Positions 1-9,193 of a stretch of 18,287 nucleotides of DNA are shown piece by piece. The DNA lies in the NCBI GenBank assembly GCA_964480945.1, contig CAYZRX010000078.1, positions 1-18,287 of the forward strand, in the 5' to 3' direction. Position numbers and translations under genes: made by a program. Source of the stretch: VGWB01 sp964480945 (GTDB taxonomy: Bacteria > Bacteroidota > Ignavibacteria > UBA10030). Under the pieces are notes generated by a model. That model searched no databases. It saw nothing but the letters and a program-made list of their open reading frames with translations, and had not been told where the DNA came from. Every line of letters begins with the position of its first letter. Position 1 is the stretch's first letter.

Positions 1-1378
1 TCACACGAAATCTATCAAACGTAATGCCCGCGCCTGCCGAGTAGATGGAATAGCCGACCGGCTCCCCGACGATTGGAGCTCCTTCCTCCTGAAAGACCTC
101 CGCCGCCTGCCGCACGCCGGCACGCAGTGCAAGCCACCCTAGTGGAACGTACTCGACACCAAAGTGCATCAACGAGGCCGAGAGCCAAGGATTCGACTCC
201 TTCCCGACACTGCTCTTGTACACTGCCGACGCGTAGGGGCGGAATTCGTATTCAAATCCGAGCGTCAGATTCTGTCTGAGCGCGAGCGCCACGCCAAGCC
301 TGCCACGCCACGGAAGCGAGATCTCATCTTGCCCGCTGATTGTTTGATCCGAATGCAGCCCCGTGGTGTCGACCTGGACGCGTGTTTGATACTTGCGAGT
401 GATTGTCGTTGGAGGCTTGACGGAAGCACCAAGGGTAATGTACCGACCCCGGTACATCGCGCTCGCGGTGAACTCCAGCCCGCTGAAATCCGACGTCCCG
501 ATCTTCGTCATATGGCTGTATACCGAATCAACAAAGAAGTAACTCTGCGGTATGTAGACGAAGTGGAGCAAGCCCCGACCCGTCCTCAGCTCGCTATCGT
601 CCGTCGTTCCCTTCAAGAGCAGACCGCTCGCTCCCAGCGAAAGGTCGTCTGAGAGAGCTACTGCTACCGCGCCGCCGTACCCGTAAATCGAGCCATCACG
701 CGACTGCGAGTACTGATACCAGTATGCGTCGACGGTATCTCCCGTCAGCGGCAGAAGGACTGGCTCAGGGCGCTGCGAACCGATCGATGGAGCCAGCACA
801 TTGTTGTTCTGGTAATAATGGTCCAGATTAGCGTACTGCTGGACACCGATGCCAACGGAGAACCGGTACTCGCCGATGGAGAGCGGCATCGCCGCAAACA
901 CCTGGATCGGCAAACCCCTGTTCTTCGAGCGTGACCAATTGGGGCCGATGGCGTCGAACGGCCGCTGCACGGTATCCTTCGCATTGATGAATCTCGTTCC
1001 GGGCTTCGTCGGATCAGGATCGCTGATGGAGCCCGTCAGACCCTCCATCAGGAGGCTGAAGCCCGCAAAGTACTTCTCCGGATACCATTGCTGCGTTTGC
1101 TGCGTGCTCACATGATCCTGCAATCCACCGATGGAAAGTTGAAGTCCTTTCATCCCTCGAAGAGATGCCGGATTGGAGAACATCAATGCCGGATCACCTT
1201 GCACGCTGAAGAAAAGTCCGCCAAGGGAACGAGATGCCGCTGAGGGTGGCGTGAGATGATCGAGCCCCTGCATCGTGAGCGGCGTTTCAAGCCCCTGCGC
1301 AAAAGCGCTGTCGGCAAGCACGATGCAGGTCAAATATCCTGCCGAACGAAACAGTAGCGTCAGTGCATGCTTCATCAT
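1..1378 (-). CDS. Outer-membrane beta-barrel protein, PorV/OMPP1-like N-terminus (3' end outside window)
   Basis: An uninterrupted frame of 459 codons runs from ATG at 1378 to the left edge with no stop, so the C-terminus is missing. The protein begins with a signal peptide (basic start, hydrophobic stretch, ending near ADSAFAQ). Around residues 45-75 it has the pattern SRSLGG, then GDPALMFSNPASL, which resembles the start of PorV/PorQ and OMPP1-type barrel proteins. The rest is rich in alternating aromatic and polar strands (for example LTLGFEYEFRPYAS), as expected for an outer-membrane barrel. Its ATG overlaps the stop of the upstream PorV-like gene (ATGA at 1378-1375) and a GGGAG Shine-Dalgarno lies seven bases upstream, so the two are probably translationally coupled. 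It is the last visible gene of the pectin operon. The cargo or substrate is not recognisable. The family call is moderate; the existence of the gene is near certain. Confidence 0.85.
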   Translation of the reverse strand, partial: MMKHALTLLFRSAGYLTCIVLADSAFAQGLETPLTMQGLDHLTPPSAASRSLGGLFFSVQGDPALMFSNPASLRGMKGLQLSIGGLQDHVSTQQTQQWYPEKYFAGFSLLMEGLTGSISDPDPTKPGTRFINAKDTVQRPFDAIGPNWSRSKNRGLPIQVFAAMPLSIGEYRFSVGIGVQQYANLDHYYQNNNVLAPSIGSQRPEPVLLPLTGDTVDAYWYQYSQSRDGSIYGYGGAVAVALSDDLSLGASGLLLKGTTDDSELRTGRGLLHFVYIPQSYFFVDSVYSHMTKIGTSDFSGLEFTASAMYRGRYITLGASVKPPTTITRKYQTRVQVDTTGLHSDQTISGQDEISLPWRGRLGVALALRQNLTLGFEYEFRPYASAVYKSSVGKESNPWLSASLMHFGVEYVPLGWLALRAGVRQAAEVFQEEGAPIVGEPVGYSIYSAGAGITFDRFRV

Positions 1379-2403
1379 AGTCCAGCTCCCAGGCTGATTC
1401 GATGGACATTTCCCAGGTAGGTCCCAAGGGCCCCGTAACTGTAGTCGAGAGAAAGGTTGACCCCCACAATGGTCTGGCGAATGCCGACACCGGCCGTGAA
1501 ACCCTCGGTATCATAGTTGAACTTGTATCCGAGGCGCAGAGCCACCGCGCCGGCGTATTCGTATTCCATACCGAGGTGTTGCTGTTGCGCGTAGTCATTC
1601 GGCTGAAAGAGGTCGAACGCAAGGCCGAGCCTGCTGTTTTCCTCGGGCAGAAGCAGGCCGTTCATGCCGATCAGATCCGCCGCGATCCCCACCCGAAAAA
1701 GGAGCGGCGCCGGGCTTGACTCTTTGGCGTAGGTCAACTGCCCTCCGAAGTTCTGGACCGCCGCGGCGATCTGCACCGTCCGGAACCCCGTGTTGTAGCG
1801 CAGACCCAGGTCGAACAACAGGCCGTTGGCGTACGTTTTGACCTCTTCACCGTCAACCGTCATGGTGGTCGCGTCATTGAACAGTGATTCATGCGCGTAT
1901 TTCGCCGTCAAGCCCACGGCGAATTTGTCCGTGAAACTTCTCCCGTACGTCAGGCCGACGACGTAGCTGTAGGGATAGAATTTGTTACCCGTGAGGCCGG
2001 GATTGTACGCGACATTCGGCTCTGTGCCGACAAACATGCGGTCGTCGACACTGGTCTCCTCGAAAGCACCATAGTTCACATACTGCAGCTGAACACCGAA
2101 CGCCCCCCAATCTCGCAGAGAGACGGCGTACGAAAGGGCGAGCTGCCGGGCATCGAAAATCCACTGGGTATACGTCGATGAGAGTTCTTGATTCTTCGTA
2201 AGGGCCACTCCACTCGGATTCCAGAAAACTGCTTCGGCACCGGAAACCCAGACGGTGTACGCGTCTCCGAGCGCCGTCCCCCGCGCACACGGCATCACCT
2301 GAAGAAATTGCATTGACGCCGTGCCCACTTTTTGAGAGAAGCCGTCTTGTGACACAACCAGCGTGATCAGGATTGTGCACACATATCGCATTCGTGTCTT
2401 CAT
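1375..2403 (-). CDS. PorV/PorQ-family outer-membrane protein (T9SS-associated)
   Basis: This 342-residue protein has a signal peptide (MRYVCTILITLVV..., cleavage near GFSQ). It then has the family hallmark: GTASMQFLQVMPCARGTALG, followed by GAEAVFWNPSGVAL around residues 28-68. The remainder alternates short beta strands and ends in an aromatic/glycine-rich tail, as in 14-strand FadL-type barrels. Known PorV proteins collect T9SS substrates by binding their C-terminal sorting domain and pass them to the attachment complex; PorQ is a relative. Here the gene sits 16 bases downstream of a T9SS-sorted protein and overlaps the next barrel gene by 4 bases. That position suggests a paralogue serving the neighbouring cargo rather than the housekeeping PorV, which is an inference. 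A Shine-Dalgarno AAGGG lies nine bases before the ATG; Met5 is an alternative start. PorV and PorQ cannot be told apart by eye. Confidence 0.88.
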   Translation of the reverse strand: MKTRMRYVCTILITLVVSQDGFSQKVGTASMQFLQVMPCARGTALGDAYTVWVSGAEAVFWNPSGVALTKNQELSSTYTQWIFDARQLALSYAVSLRDWGAFGVQLQYVNYGAFEETSVDDRMFVGTEPNVAYNPGLTGNKFYPYSYVVGLTYGRSFTDKFAVGLTAKYAHESLFNDATTMTVDGEEVKTYANGLLFDLGLRYNTGFRTVQIAAAVQNFGGQLTYAKESSPAPLLFRVGIAADLIGMNGLLLPEENSRLGLAFDLFQPNDYAQQQHLGMEYEYAGAVALRLGYKFNYDTEGFTAGVGIRQTIVGVNLSLDYSYGALGTYLGNVHRISLGAGL

Positions 2404-2419
2404 GGTGTGAAGCCCTTTT

Positions 2420-4621
2420 TCAGCGGATGATGACGAACTTACCCCACGTTCTCTTTCCTTCCGGAGTCTCTACCACGAAGTAGTAAACCCCAGAAGCCAA
2501 TACCTGATTGTTCCTTGTGACCTGGAAGTACTCGTTTGTGTACTGGCCCTCGTGAGGGACCGTCGCGACCAGCTGTCCCGCATACGAGTAGACCCGGATC
2601 GTGCACTTTGCCGGAAGACGCATGAACACGATCTGGTCCTTCGTACCCCCCAGGTTTTTCCAGGGTGAATTGACGACGAGCGGGTTCGGCACCACAACCA
2701 CGTGCTCGAGATCTGCCGTTGGGCCGATCTGGGTCACGAGGCTCGTGATGTTGTTGTACAAGCCGCTCTTTCCTCCGAGTGAATCGACGGACCGGACGGA
2801 GTAATACCAAGAATCCCCCACGCGGCTGGATGGGTCAATGGCCACATATTTCCCATCGGCAAAAAAACGAGGATCTTCTTTAGCAACGCTATCGATCCGC
2901 GTCCAGGGCCCGAGCGGGTCAAGGGCTTTGAGCACCTCGTAGTAGCTGAGTGGAGCCCGCAATCGCGGTGCGTGGAATTGTTCGACGTCATTGCTCCAGG
3001 TGATTCTATTGTGGGCGCGATCATCACTCTCAACCTGAATAACCGGTGCGGGGAACGGGACGGGGACCTCATAGACGCCGTGCGGCGGAGCGCTCAGGGG
3101 CTCATACTGGCTCGTGTCGTACTTCACCAACGGCCACCCTGTGTACATCTGGATGGCTCGGTCCGCGACATCGCGGATAGAGACAACGTGGTCGGTCGTG
3201 TCGATGTAGTCCGGTAGCGGATAGTGACTGAGGTAATCGCTCCCAATGGTCCCATCCCCCCCCACATAGGGATAGCTGAACACGTTGTACCAACTCGGAA
3301 CCGGGTGGATGCCCGGCTCAGGCTCAGAGACGTCGCCACCATAACCGCCGCCGAGGTCCTCGTACACACTGTCGCTTGCCACGCCGGCGCCGTATCCAAC
3401 AACCTCTGCGATGGTGAAATGCATCTTCTCGTGGGGAGGAAGAACGTACGGGCCGAAGCCGTAGACATGCGACACCGGTTGACGCGTGTGGATCGTCCAC
3501 GATGGCCGCGCTCGTCCGAGCCAGTAAGAGCCGAAATAAAGTGAGTCGTCTCTGCCCGGGCTCATCGTGAACGGTCCGGTCTTGCGCCCCAAATCATCGA
3601 GAAAAGAAACGATCTTCGTCGAGTAGAGATTTGAATTCTCGTAGCGATTGATGTACGGCTGCTTGAACTTGTTGTGCGCATCGAAGACCCACACACTATC
3701 GTAGAAGGGCGATCCCACCGAAGCGCGCGTCTGACCCTTCACCGCAAGGTGGTCATAATCATAGTACAAAGGCACGATCCCAACAGCCTGAGGCGAGTCG
3801 AGCCCGCCACCGTATTTTGCCGTGGGGGCCCACTCGGCGAAGTGCGTCGGATCCGGCTTGCCGTCCCTGTCGTGATTGTACGTCATGTAACGCCGCCAGT
3901 CGAAGCGCCCGAACATATCCTTCGCCCGATAATCCGCTTCCGACCAGCGATTGTACGTTCGCATGTAGCCGAACATCGAAGGGCCAAGCCCATATCCCCA
4001 CGCTACGATCATCTCGGTGAGGGTGTCCGCAACCCCCGTCGTCGAATGGTCCCCCGTGTTTTCGAGCTCATACTCGTAGATGATGAAGCTGTCGTACCCG
4101 GGAAAACTCCACGCGCGGCTCGTGCGTGTGATCGTCACGCCGAGCGGCGTCGCCCATTTTGAGACAATGATCTCTTCAGCCTCATCCGGGTTGTAACTCG
4201 GATTCAATGTCCCGTCGGCAAGGACCGGATAGTTTTCGATTCTCTGCAGTGATATCGGGAAGCTGTAGATGCCTTCAACCTGGGTGGTGTTGCCGTTCGT
4301 TGTGGTGACAGCTCCACATTGAATAGTGTTCCGCACTCCCCGTTGATCTGCTGCAATATAGATCCCCGCGCCGAAGGAGTTGTACTGTGCGTTGTTGTTC
4401 GTTAGATCGACATTGTTCGCCGAGTAGGGCGGCCACTCCATGGACGGAATTCCTGCTGCACCGCCGCTGCCCCCGTTGTCATACGCTCTTCCCAGCTCCC
4501 CCGTGTTGTAGACAGTCTGATGCAGCATCCCACGTTTGTGGATTTCGTAGCTGCGCAATTGTGGAAATGCGGCGGAGACGGGGAGCACAAGCAGGACCAA
4601 GAGGAGTTTGATTGCTTTCAT
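2420..4621 (-). CDS. Secreted protein of unknown function with fibronectin-III-like region and T9SS type A sorting domain
   Basis: I do not recognise the main body of this protein. It starts with a clear signal peptide (MKAIKLLLVLLVLPVSAAFPQ). About 500 residues of a tyrosine-, glycine- and asparagine-rich, probably beta-structured domain follow, with no catalytic motif I can name. A fibronectin-III-like stretch lies at about residues 525-630 (RITWSND ... SYYEVLKA ... SWYYSVRSVDS). The last ~90 residues are a T9SS type A sorting domain (VVPNPL ... IRVYSYAGQLV ... LASGVYYFVVET ... GKFVIIR). It should therefore be exported by T9SS and anchored at the surface or released. It follows the TonB-dependent receptor and precedes a PorV-like gene, so a role as a surface glycan-binding partner of the receptor is plausible but inferred. 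The frame extends to an upstream ATG at 4636; I prefer 4621 because the signal peptide begins there and an AGG lies eight bases upstream. Neither start has a strong ribosome-binding site. Confidence 0.85.
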   Translation of the reverse strand: MKAIKLLLVLLVLPVSAAFPQLRSYEIHKRGMLHQTVYNTGELGRAYDNGGSGGAAGIPSMEWPPYSANNVDLTNNNAQYNSFGAGIYIAADQRGVRNTIQCGAVTTTNGNTTQVEGIYSFPISLQRIENYPVLADGTLNPSYNPDEAEEIIVSKWATPLGVTITRTSRAWSFPGYDSFIIYEYELENTGDHSTTGVADTLTEMIVAWGYGLGPSMFGYMRTYNRWSEADYRAKDMFGRFDWRRYMTYNHDRDGKPDPTHFAEWAPTAKYGGGLDSPQAVGIVPLYYDYDHLAVKGQTRASVGSPFYDSVWVFDAHNKFKQPYINRYENSNLYSTKIVSFLDDLGRKTGPFTMSPGRDDSLYFGSYWLGRARPSWTIHTRQPVSHVYGFGPYVLPPHEKMHFTIAEVVGYGAGVASDSVYEDLGGGYGGDVSEPEPGIHPVPSWYNVFSYPYVGGDGTIGSDYLSHYPLPDYIDTTDHVVSIRDVADRAIQMYTGWPLVKYDTSQYEPLSAPPHGVYEVPVPFPAPVIQVESDDRAHNRITWSNDVEQFHAPRLRAPLSYYEVLKALDPLGPWTRIDSVAKEDPRFFADGKYVAIDPSSRVGDSWYYSVRSVDSLGGKSGLYNNITSLVTQIGPTADLEHVVVVPNPLVVNSPWKNLGGTKDQIVFMRLPAKCTIRVYSYAGQLVATVPHEGQYTNEYFQVTRNNQVLASGVYYFVVETPEGKRTWGKFVIIR

Positions 4622-4653
4622 GGGGAAACCTAGCATGCTATGTACAATGAAAT

Positions 4654-7600
4654 TCAGAATTCGATGACCAACCCGAGATTATACGAACGGGGCGAATTGT
4701 TGTAAATCAGAAAGGATTGGTCCACCGCAAATGGTGTCGCACGATTGGTGTCGTTGTAATATCGAACCCCATTGGGATCATCCAAACCGAGCGTCTCATA
4801 CGTTTCGATATTCGTGTTGGACACGTTGCTGCTCGTCGCTGAGGGGGTCCCCTGTGCGAAGAGATAGTTGTAGTTCAAGATCTTGTTGTCGAAGAGGTTG
4901 AATACTTCGAAATAGACCGTTGCAGCCGTCCCGAAGAAATCCCTGATCCTCTTCGTAATCCTGAGGTTGGTGTTGTATTCGGTCGGGGTGCGCATGTTAT
5001 TGAGAAGACCTTGACTGTGCGGATCCCACGTATACGGACGCCCGCTTCGGATGAACGAATAGGCCGAGAGATAAAGGTCCGCGAGCGGGTACGTCGCGCC
5101 GATGCGCGGCCCCCACTGTTCAGCCGTGACATACCCGAGGTTGATGATGAGGTTATGCGTACGGTCGAAGTCGAGCAGAATATCCTTCGCCGAAGGCGCG
5201 ATCGTGGTGGTCACTGTTCCGATCGGACCTTCGCGGAGTGACACAGGCGCAAGCAGCGGCGTGCTGCTCTTGCCGGTCGCCACACTGTATTGGTAGTTGA
5301 TCGAACCGGTGAGGCTCCCTCTTCGTCTGTTCAGAGCGATGCGGAATCCGCGAATGTCGGCATAGTCCCTGTTCGCAAACGTCTGGTACGTGCGGCCTTG
5401 GACGTCCGTGTAGTAGACCGATTCGATAAGGTTCTTGACGTCCTTGTAGTAGCCGCTCACGTCAAGCGTGAATCCTTCGCCGAGCCCCTGCATCACCCCC
5501 ATGTCGTAGCTGTTCGTCGTCTGAGGTTCCAGTCGGGGGTTCCCCAGGATCGTCGGGATCGGGCCAAGTGCCGTCAGCGTCTCCCGGGAACGAATCGTGT
5601 ACTGGAAGGAGGGGCGCTGCATGAACGAACCGTAGTTGAGATGAAACACCGTGGTGTTCGACACCGGGAATGAGAAACCGACGCGGGGCTGAAGACGACC
5701 GAGGAGCGGTGCATCCTTCTTCTGCACCGAATCGGCATTGATAACATAAGAAGTATCGCCAGGATAGGCGTTTCGGAATTGCCGAAAAGGCGATATCACA
5801 TCGGGAAAGTAGGTGGTGTTTTGATTCCACAGGTCGAACCGCAAGCCGACGCTGGCGATCATCCCTTCGAATTCCATCTTGTCTTGCGCATAGAGTCCCA
5901 GTTCCATCGGTCGCGACGAGTAGATATCATTCGGTCCCCCGTCGTCCGTCCGTACATTGTTCCGATTTGCCACGTCGATGAAATAGTAGTTGTACTGAAG
6001 ACCACCGTTCAGCTGGTGCACTTTGGTGATCTGGCTCGTGATGGAGGCGTCCAGACTGATCGTCCGGGTGAGCTCGTCCCGGAAATCATCGGTTCCTCCA
6101 CCGACCGTAAATTTGTCCGGTGCTGTCACCGATCCCATCAGCGTCTTGGACCATTGAATGCGATTCGCGATGATAACGATATCCGAATCCGGAACCGACG
6201 TTGGGGCAGGAGAGGATCCCACAAGGTTATGGGTCTGAAGAGCGTTCAGCTTTATCTCATAGAATGTGCTTGGCCCGAACGCTTGTGTGAATCGAAGTCC
6301 GAGCTGGCTGTTGATTGTTTGTTGGTACTGGATGTCGAGAATTCTATCCCAAATCCAGCTATAGAAACCAAGGCCGTTGGAGCTTGGAAAGACGTTGGCG
6401 TCCTCTCGAGAGTACGCTCCGCTGAGGCGCAAGATCGCGCCGTCCCCGACATCAGCGACGATATTCCCCATCAACTGTCGCTCGACATCAGGCTGCTCCG
6501 TCGGAAAAACCGGCCAGCTCGTGTTCGATCGAAACGCGAAGAACGTTCTCAGGTTGTCCCCGACGGGACCGCCCGCCGCGACCTCCGCGGAGTAGTCGAT
6601 ATCGTTTCCGTAGCTCCGGTTCATGTCCCTCCTGGCTTGAAGATTCCAGAGAGCTCGGGCAACCTGAATCTGGACGGTTGTGTCAAGCCCGTAGAGACCG
6701 GTCAGGCCGGAGGACATCCCCGCATAGTAAAGATCCGTCCCGCCGCTCGTGCCGCTCCTCAAGCGCCACGTGCTATCTGCGGAAAGAAAGGCAAGGTAGG
6801 GATTTGCATTCGCATCAAAGACGCTGGCGCCGAAGTGTTTTCTGCCCGGCACTCTCATGCGCAGCTCGGCGCGAGTTCTCCACCTGTCAGATTTTCCCTC
6901 CTTCATAGAAATATTGACGACCCCCGATTGCGCATTGCCGTACTGCGCGCCAAATCCGCTTGTGATGACCTCCACCTCCTCCACGGCGCTCAAAATAGGC
7001 AGGAACGCGGTTGAATTGTTCAGAGGGTTCACAATCCCCATCCCCTGGAGCGTGTAGAGCTCTTCGCCCGTCCGGCCACCGCGGAAATGACCATCCGTCA
7101 CGTCGGCTGCAAGTCCGAGAACATCACCCACATCCCTCATCCCGGCGATCTGTTGCACCTCGTCAGTACGCACAATCTCACTTGTTGAGGTCTTGTCCCT
7201 CTCGACATCGGGTCGCGTCGCTTCGATGACCACCGGTTGCTGCAGGATGGCTGCCTGCTCGAGCTGAAAATCCACGGTCGTCGTTCGGCCGACATCAACG
7301 ATAACGCCGCGTTGAGTCACTCGTTGATACCCGATCATAGAAGCCTGAAGGTCATATCTGCCAGGCGGGATGTTCAGGATGAAAAAGGATCCGTCAACGC
7401 TAGAGGCTGCGCCGAGAGTCGTCCCAACGATCACAATATTGGCGCCGACAAGAGGCTCACGGGTCGTTCCGTCCGTAATCGTGCCGGAGATTTTTCCCGA
7501 GCTCTGAGCAAAGAGCGTGTTCGCCGGCAGCGCAAAAAGAAAACAAGCCAGCAGGACGGGAGCCAAACAACCTACACGGAGAACTTGGTGCTGGCATATT

Positions 7601-7659
7601 CTGCGCAACGGAGTACCTCGCCGAGTGGATCTCTTCTGTAGTTTCATGCTCTGTGTCAT
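4654..7659 (-). CDS. TonB-dependent outer-membrane receptor with N-terminal carboxypeptidase-regulatory-like domain
   Basis: This 1001-residue protein probably imports oligosaccharides across the outer membrane using TonB energy. The order is: a long basic N-region and signal peptide (hydrophobic LAPVLLACFLFALPA, cleavage near LFAQ at residue 52); a carboxypeptidase-regulatory-like beta-sandwich at about 55-135 (GKISGTITDGTTREPLVGAN ... PGRYDLQASMIGY); a TonB-box-like VVIEATRP at 143-150; a plug domain at about 155-255 (FRGGRTGEELYTLQG, VEEVEVITSGFGAQYGNAQSG); and a long beta barrel ending in LGLVIEF with the terminal Phe typical of outer-membrane barrels. It resembles the SusC side of SusC/SusD systems in layout, but no susD gene is adjacent. 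A strong Shine-Dalgarno (AAGGAG, five bases from ATG) fixes the start. It lies 57 bases after the GH28 gene, so pectin oligosaccharide is the likely substrate; that is inferred from context. Confidence 0.93.
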   Translation of the reverse strand: MTQSMKLQKRSTRRGTPLRRICQHQVLRVGCLAPVLLACFLFALPANTLFAQSSGKISGTITDGTTREPLVGANIVIVGTTLGAASSVDGSFFILNIPPGRYDLQASMIGYQRVTQRGVIVDVGRTTTVDFQLEQAAILQQPVVIEATRPDVERDKTSTSEIVRTDEVQQIAGMRDVGDVLGLAADVTDGHFRGGRTGEELYTLQGMGIVNPLNNSTAFLPILSAVEEVEVITSGFGAQYGNAQSGVVNISMKEGKSDRWRTRAELRMRVPGRKHFGASVFDANANPYLAFLSADSTWRLRSGTSGGTDLYYAGMSSGLTGLYGLDTTVQIQVARALWNLQARRDMNRSYGNDIDYSAEVAAGGPVGDNLRTFFAFRSNTSWPVFPTEQPDVERQLMGNIVADVGDGAILRLSGAYSREDANVFPSSNGLGFYSWIWDRILDIQYQQTINSQLGLRFTQAFGPSTFYEIKLNALQTHNLVGSSPAPTSVPDSDIVIIANRIQWSKTLMGSVTAPDKFTVGGGTDDFRDELTRTISLDASITSQITKVHQLNGGLQYNYYFIDVANRNNVRTDDGGPNDIYSSRPMELGLYAQDKMEFEGMIASVGLRFDLWNQNTTYFPDVISPFRQFRNAYPGDTSYVINADSVQKKDAPLLGRLQPRVGFSFPVSNTTVFHLNYGSFMQRPSFQYTIRSRETLTALGPIPTILGNPRLEPQTTNSYDMGVMQGLGEGFTLDVSGYYKDVKNLIESVYYTDVQGRTYQTFANRDYADIRGFRIALNRRRGSLTGSINYQYSVATGKSSTPLLAPVSLREGPIGTVTTTIAPSAKDILLDFDRTHNLIINLGYVTAEQWGPRIGATYPLADLYLSAYSFIRSGRPYTWDPHSQGLLNNMRTPTEYNTNLRITKRIRDFFGTAATVYFEVFNLFDNKILNYNYLFAQGTPSATSSNVSNTNIETYETLGLDDPNGVRYYNDTNRATPFAVDQSFLIYNNSPRSYNLGLVIEF

Positions 7660-7716
7660 TGCAGCTCCTTGTCGCTAGATGACAAGTATCGATTTCACAC
7701 TGGAACCTTCGCCGAC

Positions 7717-9147
7717 CTACCGCCGCAGCAGGTTGCCATTCACCCTCACATTAGCCAAACTGAGGTTCTTCACGTTGTCGATTACACTTGGTTCGGCCAC
7801 ATTCTTGAACGTGCAGTCCTTGATGCTGATGTTCGTTGCAGGTGATCGGTCATATGCCCGTATCCAGATGGCAAACCGGCTCTTGCCACACTGCAGCCGT
7901 GACACCTCGATGTTCCTGACGATCGGCGTGAACGGCCCCGCGTCTCCTTCCTCATAGTAGTAGTTGATCTTGACGGCGGCTTCTGCTACCTGGCCGACCC
8001 GCACGTTCCTCATGAAGACGTTCTCCACGATGCCGCCGCGAACAGAATTCGTCTTGATACGAAGCGCCCGGTCCAGATTGGGACTATCCATGGTGCAATC
8101 CTCTGCATAGACGCTCTTGACACCTCCACTCATCTCGCTGCCAACGACGACACCGCCGTGGCCGTTCTTCATCCTGCATCCTTGTATGATGATGTTTTCA
8201 CTCGGGACGTTGACCCGCCGGCCGTCGCGATTTCTGCCGGATTTGATCGCGATACAATCGTCCCCGTTGTCGAAGTAGCAGTCTTTGATCAACACGTCCT
8301 TTGAGGACTCGGGGTCGCAGCCGTCGTTGTTCGGCCCGAGACCCTCCGTCGTTACCTTAACAATGGACACGTTCTGGCAGAGCACGGGATGCAGGAACCA
8401 CATCGGCGAGTTCTTGAACGTCACTCCCTGGATGAGCACATTCTTGCATCGATAGGGCTGAACGAAATTCGGACGCAGGTTGTATCCCTCTCCCAAAACT
8501 CGCCCGTGAACAGGGATGTCCTTCTCACCCGCGTCGAAGAGCTTTCTTCGTCCTTCCTTCTGCTCGGGCATGCCTTCAGCCCATCCGTATTCCTTCGACC
8601 CCTTCCAGCTCCACCAAGCATTCTTCGAACCTTGACCATCGAGCACCCCCCCGCCGGTGACGGCGATGTTCTCCTGTTCGAACGCATAGATCAAGGCAGA
8701 ATAGTTCATGCACTCGACCCCCTCCCATCGCGTGTAGACCACCGGAAGGTACTTCTTCGGATCTGTGATGAATCTGACCGTCGCGCCTTTCGCAACGTGA
8801 AGGTTGACATTGCTCTTCAAATGAATCGGGCCCGTGAGATACACACCTTTCGGAACGACCACCCTTCCTCCCCCCTCCGCATTGCACTTTTCAATCGCCT
8901 CCTCGAACGCTTCGCTGCAGTCCTTCTTCCCGTCGCCGAGCGCACCGAAGTTCGTTACGTTGAAGTCTCTCTGCGGGAACACCGGCGGGGAGATGCGTTT
9001 CAGCAACGTGGGGAGGGCATCCCATCCTTGCAAGTCCGTTGAGACCTGAGGTGCCGGGAGGTTGAACCCCGAAGTGAGGCAGAGTGCCAGAGCGGCTGCC
9101 GGTACCGTGAGCAACAATTTCAAAATCACCCGTCTCGTCTGTTTCAT
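7717..9147 (-). CDS. Glycoside hydrolase family 28 polygalacturonase, probably periplasmic
   Basis: This enzyme hydrolyses alpha-1,4 galacturonosyl links in pectin or its oligomers (GH28, inverting, right-handed beta-helix). The protein is 476 residues: a signal peptide (basic start, then LLLTVPAAALALCLTSG), a pectate-lyase-superfamily start at 62-100 (NVTNFGALGDGKKDC), and the four GH28 catalytic motifs: GPNNDG (Asp275), GDDCIAIKSG (Asp296, Asp297), GHGG (His330) and RIK (Arg363, Lys365). All key residues are present, so it should be active. Exo- versus endo-action, or rhamnogalacturonan specificity, cannot be told by eye. There is no T9SS sorting domain, unlike its PL9 neighbour, so it probably stays in the periplasm and trims imported oligomers. 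The frame stays open further upstream to 9531, but that part overlaps the PL9 gene and lacks a signal peptide, so the start is placed at the MKQTRR methionine. The ribosome-binding site there is weak (GGTGAG abutting the ATG). Confidence 0.94.
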   Translation of the reverse strand: MKQTRRVILKLLLTVPAAALALCLTSGFNLPAPQVSTDLQGWDALPTLLKRISPPVFPQRDFNVTNFGALGDGKKDCSEAFEEAIEKCNAEGGGRVVVPKGVYLTGPIHLKSNVNLHVAKGATVRFITDPKKYLPVVYTRWEGVECMNYSALIYAFEQENIAVTGGGVLDGQGSKNAWWSWKGSKEYGWAEGMPEQKEGRRKLFDAGEKDIPVHGRVLGEGYNLRPNFVQPYRCKNVLIQGVTFKNSPMWFLHPVLCQNVSIVKVTTEGLGPNNDGCDPESSKDVLIKDCYFDNGDDCIAIKSGRNRDGRRVNVPSENIIIQGCRMKNGHGGVVVGSEMSGGVKSVYAEDCTMDSPNLDRALRIKTNSVRGGIVENVFMRNVRVGQVAEAAVKINYYYEEGDAGPFTPIVRNIEVSRLQCGKSRFAIWIRAYDRSPATNISIKDCTFKNVAEPSVIDNVKNLSLANVRVNGNLLRR

Positions 9148-9193
9148 CTCACCATGTTCTTTGGATCGAGTCAACTTTGCGAGGTCGTATCTA

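Noticed and set aside
2420..4621. Considered as a SusD-type glycan-binding lipoprotein because it follows a SusC-like receptor
   Set aside because: No lipobox cysteine after the signal peptide, no helical TPR-like SusD pattern, and a T9SS sorting domain at the C-terminus.
5779..7014. 411-residue open frame on the plus strand
   Set aside because: It lies wholly antisense to the TonB-dependent receptor, has an Arg/Val/Asp-rich shadow composition and no recognisable domain.
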